A stretch of 19,646 nt of DNA from CAZQKL01 sp964593895 [NCBI: uncultured bacterium] (GTDB lineage Bacteria > DYJV01): contig CAZQKL010000032.1 in assembly GCA_964593895.1 (NCBI GenBank), positions 1 through 19,646 on the forward strand. Direction: 5' to 3'. Below, one piece after another: positions 15,349-19,646 of the stretch (position 1 is the first letter of the stretch; each line of letters starts with the position of its first letter). The position numbers were made by a program, and so were the translations under genes. Under the pieces are notes generated by a model, which was not told the origin of the DNA, did no database searches, and worked only from the letters and a program-made list of their open reading frames with translations.

Positions 15349-16639
15349 TGTTCCCCTCCTTTTCTCTTTCTTTTGCTAATTTTGCAAGATATGTTGCAAG
15401 TGCTTCCTTCTCTTTTTCTGTCCCAATAAATGGAGGCATAAGTGGATTTGAATCAAGAGAATCTAAAATATCTAAATTATCTTCTGGAGAATCTGAAATT
15501 GAACTGAATAAAGGCTCAGAATTAAAATGATACCAATCGTGGCATATCATACAATCTGCTTTATAAACTGCTTCGCCAATACTTAATTTATCTTTTTTAT
15601 TCAATGGATTTGCCCATTTTACCTTTGATAATACTCCTTTTTTATTTAGTTTTGAAACCTCACTTACAAGCACACCATTTGAATACATATAATCCCTTAT
15701 AACAAAAGGTTTCCTTGTTCTTTCTCTTGTAAATTCATAATATCCAAATGCAATTTGGGCTAAAATTAGTAAAACAATTGCAACAATTATATTCATTCTA
15801 CTTGGAATAATTATTGTAAAAATGAACATTATAATGAAAGTAATTATCCCAAGATAAGCTGCATTTCTGAAAAATTCTGTTAATGTATCATTTCCCCCTA
15901 AAAACTGGTCAGCAACATTTGATGGAATTGCTTTTGCCCACCAGAAAAATCCAATATAGGTTAAAATTATCCCAATTATTCCAAAAACTCCTGTAAATCT
16001 ACCAAATTTTACTTTTACCTCTTTGTCCTTTGTAAAGCTTAAAATTAATGTTGCAAAAATTCCAGCAAGCATTAAACAAACTCCAGTTCTTCCAACAAGA
16101 GAAGGGAAATATGTTGGATTGAAAAATCCATCCCAGAAAGCGTGAGTTTTTATCCATTTACCTGGAGTAAGCTGAAATGTGATAATTCCATTAATAATTA
16201 CCAAACTTAAATATGCACCAATAAAATAGAGCCATGCGATAGTATTATGAAATTTTGCAGAAACCTTGTCCCATGTGTAATAGTAAATTAGAATTGAAAC
16301 AATCTCAAGAACAAAGAAAATCCACTCAATAGCCCATCCCCAGACAAAATTGTGAATTAATGCAGAAGTTCCTGCAGGATGCACAAGAGCAATTGAAAAC
16401 CATATTCCAACACCTGTTATTGCTCCAATAATTGCTGAAACATAAAGGATAAGACCACTTGTCCTTTTTACAAATTTCATAGCTTCAGGATTTCCAGTTT
16501 CAATTGCCTTTTTCTCAGCTAAAGCAGTATAAAGACCCATTCCAACTGCAAAATGCGATATAAACACATGAAAAACTGCAATAAATGCAATAACAAGTGC
16601 GCCACTAATTCCAGGTATTACCCATAGTGGATAATCCAT
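15341..16639 (-). CDS. Cytochrome bd-superfamily (CydA-like) membrane subunit with C-terminal cytochrome c domain
   Basis: The 432-residue protein has about 8 membrane helices (roughly 13-35, 61-85, 93-120, 133-155, 186-203, 214-235, 255-278, 282-300) and then a soluble domain with one heme c site, CMICH (363-367), and a likely distal Met401 (LMPPF). The core aligns with CydA: FHVFISHFAVGMGLY (His24 at the CydA His19 place), AIEWIFFVLE (Glu105, Glu112 at the Glu99/Glu107 place), TWDKVSAKFH and NGIITFQLTPG. The residue at the CydA His186 place appears to be Arg184 (VGRTG), and the GRQPW quinol loop is missing. This suggests an enzyme fed through heme c rather than directly by quinol. The ATG has AAGGAGG upstream inside the previous gene, a 35-base overlap. 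Confidence 0.72.
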   Translation of the reverse strand: MDYPLWVIPGISGALVIAFIAVFHVFISHFAVGMGLYTALAEKKAIETGNPEAMKFVKRTSGLILYVSAIIGAITGVGIWFSIALVHPAGTSALIHNFVWGWAIEWIFFVLEIVSILIYYYTWDKVSAKFHNTIAWLYFIGAYLSLVIINGIITFQLTPGKWIKTHAFWDGFFNPTYFPSLVGRTGVCLMLAGIFATLILSFTKDKEVKVKFGRFTGVFGIIGIILTYIGFFWWAKAIPSNVADQFLGGNDTLTEFFRNAAYLGIITFIIMFIFTIIIPSRMNIIVAIVLLILAQIAFGYYEFTRERTRKPFVIRDYMYSNGVLVSEVSKLNKKGVLSKVKWANPLNKKDKLSIGEAVYKADCMICHDWYHFNSEPLFSSISDSPEDNLDILDSLDSNPLMPPFIGTEKEKEALATYLAKLAKEREKEGNNE

Positions 16640-17417
16640 GATAAACCTCCTTTTTTAAAAATTTAAGCAATGGATTTATACCAAATCTTGTTATGACAAA
16701 ATCATATTTTACAGGGTCTTCAGGATTTATTTTCTTAAAACCTTCAGTAATCTCAATCGCTGTAGTTAAATTAACTACTTGTCTCTTTGTAAAATTAAAT
16801 TCTTTTGCAAATTTATAAATATGTGTATCAACTGGATAAATTAAATCTGCTGAAGAGATTCCATCCCATATACCTAAATCAACTTCATCTTTTCTTACCA
16901 TCCATCTTAAAAATAGAAAAAATCTTTTAAATGCACTATTTTTTCTATAATCTGGAAGGAGAGAATTTATCTTTGATTTTGAGTTTTCGTAAAAATATTT
17001 AATGAACATTTTTATAGCATTTATCATATTTTTACTTTTATTATATTCCTCAAAAAATAATTTGTAAAGGGAAGTTTTTTCTTTTAAAACTTTTTTTAGA
17101 CAAAGAAAGAAATTTATGATTTCAAAATCCTTTGTAAATCTGTATTTTAATCCTGAAAGATTTTTTATAATTTTTTTATCAGATAAACTTAAAAATTCTG
17201 AAGGGGATTTAATTATTCTGAATAATTTTTCAAGAAAGTTAATGATATTTTCTACTTTACCATAAGCAAAACTTGATGAAATTAATCCAGCTAACTCTAT
17301 ATCTTCAAAATTATAAAATTTATATAAAAATTGGAGAGGGTCTGGAGTTACAAAATTTCGTTTATTATATTTTTCATAAATTAACTCAAGACCCTCTCTT
17401 AACCTACATATATCCAT
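16605..17417 (-). CDS. DUF2400/TIGR02757-family protein
   Basis: The 270-residue protein matches the conserved but poorly characterised DUF2400 family: SSSFAYG (47-53), RWMVRKDEVDLGIW (171-184), LIYPVDTHIYKFA (192-204) and NPEDPVKYDF (231-240). The second half resembles a helix-hairpin-helix fold, but no enzymatic role is established that I can state. The ATG follows the fprA stop directly (TAAATG) without a visible Shine-Dalgarno site. Its last 11 codons overlap the start of the bd-like gene and contain that gene's ribosome binding site (the KKEVYHG codons). Its place inside a redox-stress operon may be incidental or may hint at a linked role. Confidence 0.85.
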   Translation of the reverse strand: MDICRLREGLELIYEKYNKRNFVTPDPLQFLYKFYNFEDIELAGLISSSFAYGKVENIINFLEKLFRIIKSPSEFLSLSDKKIIKNLSGLKYRFTKDFEIINFFLCLKKVLKEKTSLYKLFFEEYNKSKNMINAIKMFIKYFYENSKSKINSLLPDYRKNSAFKRFFLFLRWMVRKDEVDLGIWDGISSADLIYPVDTHIYKFAKEFNFTKRQVVNLTTAIEITEGFKKINPEDPVKYDFVITRFGINPLLKFLKKEVYHGLSTMGNTWN

Positions 17418-18614
17418 TTAACCTAAAATTTTTTCTGCTAAAAGTTTGCCAGATTCATAACAAACCTTTAAATCCTCATCATTAGGAACATATTTAACTT
17501 TTAATTCATCACGAATTATTTCTACTTTCATTTCCTTTAAAATATTCTGAATTTGAGTAGCTCCTTCACCACTCCAACCGTATGAACCAAAGGCAAATCC
17601 TTTCAAATTTTGTGGTTTTAAACCTTTTATGTATGAAAGATAATCAGCAACTTTTGGAAACATATTATTATTTATGGTTGGAGCACCAACAATAAGCCCT
17701 CCAGCACAGAGAACTTCAGTTATAATATCACTTCTATGAGACCCTGCATGAGGCATTAATTTTACTTCTACTCCTTTAGAAGATATACCTTCACATATTG
17801 CCCTTGCCATTAATTCAGTGCTACCCCACATTGTTGCATAAACAACAACAGCTTTTTTCTCTGGCTCCTGTTTTGCCCATTTTTCATACCAATTTATATA
17901 TTTATCAATATCTTTTCTCCAGATGGGACCATGGTCTGGAGCTAAAATTTTTATTTCAATACCAAGATTTTTTATATTTTCAAGTAACTTTAAAACCAAT
18001 TTTGAATATGGCAACAAAATATTCGCATAATACTTTTTACCTTCTTCAAATAAAATACTCTCTTCTATTTCATCTGCAAAAACTTCGTAATTTGCTAAAT
18101 GCATTCCAAATCCATCTTGTGAAAATAAAATCTTTTCTTCAGGCATATATGAAATCATACTTTCAGGCCAGTGCAATAACCTTGTTTCGTAAAAAATAAG
18201 ACTATTTTTCCCAAGAGATATTTTTTCCCCATTATCAACTTGTGTAATTTCACAATTTAGTTTAAAATGCTCCTTTAGAGTTTTCACTCCCATTTTTGAA
18301 GCAAAAACCTTTTCAGGTTTTGTAAGTTCAATAATTTCAGGCAAACAACCTGAATGGTCCATTTCAGAATGGTGTGAAACAATGTAATCAATTTTTTTAG
18401 GGTCTATAACAGATGAAATTCTTGCAATTAATTCATCTTTAAATGGAGCTTTAACTGTATCAAGAAGTGTAATTTTTTCATCTAAAATTAAAAAAGCATT
18501 ATATGTTGAACCTCTACTTGTTAAATAGCCATGAAAATCTCTTATTTTCCAATCAATTGCTCCAACCCAGTATACAGATTCACTAATTTTAACCGCTTTA
18601 AATGCATCTTTCAT
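17418..18614 (-). CDS. fprA: Flavodiiron protein (oxygen/NO reductase, FprA type)
   Basis: Flavodiiron proteins reduce O2 to water and/or NO to N2O in the cytoplasm. The 398-residue protein has an N-terminal metallo-beta-lactamase-like domain with the full ligand set His82-x-Glu84-x-Asp86, His148, Asp167 and His228 (HHSEMDHSG, LLHWPES, SQDGFG, APDHGP), and a C-terminal flavodoxin domain (about 254-398) with YATMWGSTE and FGSYGWSGEG. There is no C-terminal rubredoxin, so it is the class A form. The start is ATG 18614 or TTG 18617; AGGGGGTG stands 6-9 bases upstream. It follows rubrerythrin by 16 bases. Which gas is the main substrate cannot be read from the sequence. Confidence 0.95.
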   Translation of the reverse strand: MKDAFKAVKISESVYWVGAIDWKIRDFHGYLTSRGSTYNAFLILDEKITLLDTVKAPFKDELIARISSVIDPKKIDYIVSHHSEMDHSGCLPEIIELTKPEKVFASKMGVKTLKEHFKLNCEITQVDNGEKISLGKNSLIFYETRLLHWPESMISYMPEEKILFSQDGFGMHLANYEVFADEIEESILFEEGKKYYANILLPYSKLVLKLLENIKNLGIEIKILAPDHGPIWRKDIDKYINWYEKWAKQEPEKKAVVVYATMWGSTELMARAICEGISSKGVEVKLMPHAGSHRSDIITEVLCAGGLIVGAPTINNNMFPKVADYLSYIKGLKPQNLKGFAFGSYGWSGEGATQIQNILKEMKVEIIRDELKVKYVPNDEDLKVCYESGKLLAEKILG

Positions 18615-18630
18615 CAATTTTCACCCCCTT

Positions 18631-19209
18631 CTACCAATTTTCGCATACAAGCTCAAAATAAGCTTGAGGATGAGCACAAGCTGGACATACTTCTGGTGCT
18701 TCATTACCTTCATGAATGTATCCACAATTTCTACAACGCCATCTAACTTTTTCATCTCTTTTAAAAACCCTTCCTGTTTTTAAATTTTCTGCCAATGCTC
18801 TATACCTTTTTTCATGAAATGCTTCTGCAACTGCAATATTCTCAAATATTTTTGCAATACTTTCAAAACCCTCTTCCCTTGCAATTTTAGCAAATTCTGG
18901 ATACATTTTTGTATGCTCATAATTTTCACCATTTGCAGCTTCAATTAAATTTTCCAAAGTATTACCAATTTTTCCTGCTGGAAAGGTTGCCTGAATTTCA
19001 ACTGGATTTCCTTCTTCAAGAAGTTTAAATAATCTTTTTGCATGTTCTTTTTCCTGATTTGCTGTTTCTTCAAATATTGCTGAGATTTGCATATAACCTT
19101 CTTTTCTGGCAACTGATGAAAAATAGGTATATTTATTTCTCGCTTGAGACTCACCTATAAACGCTGTTAAAATATTTTTTTCTGTTTTTGTGCCTTTTAG
19201 TTTGTTCAT
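18631..19209 (-). CDS. rbr: Rubrerythrin
   Basis: Rubrerythrin reduces hydrogen peroxide to water in anaerobes. The 192-residue protein has the classic layout: a diiron four-helix bundle with Glu20 (IGESQAR), Glu53 and His56 (NQEKEHAKR), Glu95 and Glu98, then Glu129 with His132 (AEAFHEKRY), followed by a C-terminal rubredoxin domain with Cys159-x2-Cys162 and Cys175-x2-Cys178. The start MNKLKGTKTEKN matches other rubrerythrins and has AAGGAGG 6 bases upstream; an in-frame ATG at 19245 would precede this site and overlap the promoter. First gene of the six-gene operon, under a promoter overlapped by a Fur-like operator. Confidence 0.97.
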   Translation of the reverse strand: MNKLKGTKTEKNILTAFIGESQARNKYTYFSSVARKEGYMQISAIFEETANQEKEHAKRLFKLLEEGNPVEIQATFPAGKIGNTLENLIEAANGENYEHTKMYPEFAKIAREEGFESIAKIFENIAVAEAFHEKRYRALAENLKTGRVFKRDEKVRWRCRNCGYIHEGNEAPEVCPACAHPQAYFELVCENW

Positions 19210-19227
19210 TTTTTCCTCCTTATTAAT

Positions 19228-19249
19228 TTTAATAATCATTACCATTAAA
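19228..19249. promoter_or_regulatory. Fur-family (Fur/PerR-like) operator over the rubrerythrin promoter
   Basis: On the minus strand the palindrome-like run TTTAATGGTAATG continues into ATTATTAAA. Its 17-base core matches the classical Fur box core ATAATGATAATCATTAT at 14 positions, with perfect outer arms TTTAAT/ATTAAA. It covers the -10 box of the rubrerythrin promoter, as expected for a repressor. A peroxide-sensing PerR-type regulator would suit the genes below it, but the regulator itself is not in the window. Confidence 0.6.
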
Positions 19250-19264
19250 AATTAAAATTGTCAA
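19236..19264 (-). promoter_or_regulatory. Promoter of the rubrerythrin/FprA/bd-like operon
   Basis: On the minus strand a perfect TTGACA (19264-19259), a 17-base spacer and TAATGA (19241-19236), with an extended -10 TGG just before it, form a strong sigma70-type promoter. The transcript would start near 19229, giving a leader of about 20 bases with AAGGAGG. The -10 box lies inside the Fur-like operator. Confidence 0.7.
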
Positions 19265-19273
19265 TAAAATTTC

Positions 19274-19302
19274 TTGATTATTAAAAATTTATGTTTTAAT
19301 AA
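19274..19302 (+). promoter_or_regulatory. Promoter of the DUF523/TudS-family gene, predicted leaderless
   Basis: TTGATT (19274-19279), a 17-base spacer and TAATAA (19297-19302) precede the ATG at 19309 by 6 bases. Transcription would begin at the start codon, and no Shine-Dalgarno sequence is present. The -35 box is 9 bases from the -35 of the divergent rubrerythrin promoter. Confidence 0.5.
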
Positions 19303-19308
19303 TTGATT

Positions 19309-19646
19309 ATGGACAAAAAATCAATAATTATTAGTGCATGCTTATTGGGAATTAACTGCAGATATGATGGAAAAAATTGTAAAACAGAATTTTTAAATAT
19401 CTATAAAAGTAATTATCATTTAATCCCTGTTTGACCTGAACAGCTTGGCGGTCTGCCAACTCCAAGAGAACCTTCAGAAATTCAAAATGGTGATGGATTT
19501 AATGTTTTAAATAATAAAACAAAAATATTAAATAGAAAAAATTTTGATGTTACAAAAAATTTCATAAAAGGTGCTGAAGAGGTGTTAAAAATCTGTAAGG
19601 TTTTAAATATTAAAATTGCTTTTTTAAAAGATAAAAGTCCCTCTTG
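19309..19646 (+). CDS. DUF523/TudS-family protein with in-frame TGA, probable selenoprotein (cut by window edge)
   Basis: The frame opens MDKKSIIISACLLGINCRYD, the standard start of DUF523 proteins, whose characterised member TudS is a [4Fe-4S]-dependent thiouracil desulfidase. Codon 42 (19432-19434) is TGA exactly where the family has the Cys of its CPEQLGG motif. After it the same frame continues with PEQLGGLPTPREP, GDGFNV, FDVTKNFIKGAEEVLK and FLKDKSPS, with the expected last Cys just beyond the edge. Downstream similarity and uninterrupted frame argue against a pseudogene. TGA would be read as selenocysteine with the hairpin at 19445-19459. Sec would replace a residue thought to bind the cluster. 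A Cys-to-TGA sequencing error or mutation is the main alternative. Confidence 0.8.
19445..19459 (+). promoter_or_regulatory. Candidate bacterial SECIS hairpin
   Basis: TTGGC and GCCAA form a 5-base stem around the loop GGTCT, 15 bases after the in-frame TGA to the loop. Bacterial selenocysteine insertion elements sit directly after the UGA and have a short upper stem with a GGU-type loop bound by SelB; the E. coli fdhF element has the same GGUCU. The stem is GC-rich while the surrounding gene is very AT-rich, suggesting constraint on the RNA beyond the protein code. Confidence 0.7.

Noticed and set aside
19210-19245. Upstream ATG starts for rubrerythrin
   Set aside because: They lie upstream of the strong AAGGAGG and inside the promoter/operator. 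The start MNKLKG at 19209 matches family members.
19432-19434. The in-frame TGA as evidence for an alternative genetic code (TGA read as Trp or Gly)
   Set aside because: No other recognised gene in the window has an internal TGA, and the dehydrogenase and prmA end with TGA at the expected length. The family residue here is Cys, not Trp or Gly.
1-19646. CRISPR array, tRNA, rRNA, insertion sequence, phage or defence-system genes
   Set aside because: No regular repeat-spacer pattern, no RNA-gene-like GC-rich block and no transposase or nuclease motifs were found; gaps between genes are too short to hide them.

Overview
This is an AT-rich stretch (roughly 30% GC by eye) of a compact bacterial chromosome. 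Genes are tightly packed, often with start and stop codons touching or overlapping, and no intergenic gap exceeds about 115 bases. The gene content points to an anaerobic bacterium with an outer membrane: an LptE-like lipoprotein, rubrerythrin plus flavodiiron protein for oxygen and peroxide (or NO) defence, a radical SAM enzyme, an acyl-CoA-dehydratase-type activase system, anaerobic cobalamin synthesis (CbiG, CbiH) and futalosine-route menaquinone synthesis (MqnB). I cannot name the phylum. No rRNA, tRNA, CRISPR array, insertion sequence or phage gene is visible.

Layout from left to right. Positions 1-500 hold the start of a str operon on the minus strand (rpsL, then the first codons of rpsG) with its own promoter. 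Positions 523-2000 (minus) hold a two-gene unit, a short-chain dehydrogenase followed by a SagB-type flavin oxidoreductase. Positions 2107-5268 (plus) hold a four-gene unit: cbiG, cbiH, mqnB, prmA. This runs tail-to-tail into a minus-strand unit at 5241-11855: radical SAM protein, a 1000-residue double-domain activase, an HgdB-like protein and an M24 peptidase. lptE (minus) and mnmE (plus) diverge at about 12455. mnmE ends at a hairpin facing a six-gene minus-strand operon (13854-19209): rubrerythrin, FprA, a DUF2400 protein, two cytochrome bd-like membrane subunits (one carrying a c-type heme site) and a flavodoxin. This operon starts at a promoter overlapped by a Fur-like operator and looks like a redox-stress and oxygen-reduction unit. 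At the right edge (19309 onward, plus) begins a DUF523/TudS-family gene.

The most striking observation is in that last gene. Its conserved Cys codon in the Cys-Pro-Glu motif is an in-frame TGA, followed at once by a GC-rich hairpin with a GGTCT loop resembling the bacterial selenocysteine insertion element. The gene probably encodes a selenoprotein in which Sec replaces a Cys expected to bind an iron-sulfur cluster.

A second theme is transcription and translation architecture. Five of the eight promoter-proximal genes (cbiG, the radical SAM gene, lptE, mnmE, the DUF523 gene) have sigma70-like promoters whose predicted start lies 0-3 bases from the start codon, with no Shine-Dalgarno sequence, implying leaderless mRNAs. 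The other three (rpsL, the dehydrogenase, rubrerythrin), and many but not all operon-internal genes, have clear Shine-Dalgarno sites. All three divergent intergenic regions place the two -35 boxes back to back.
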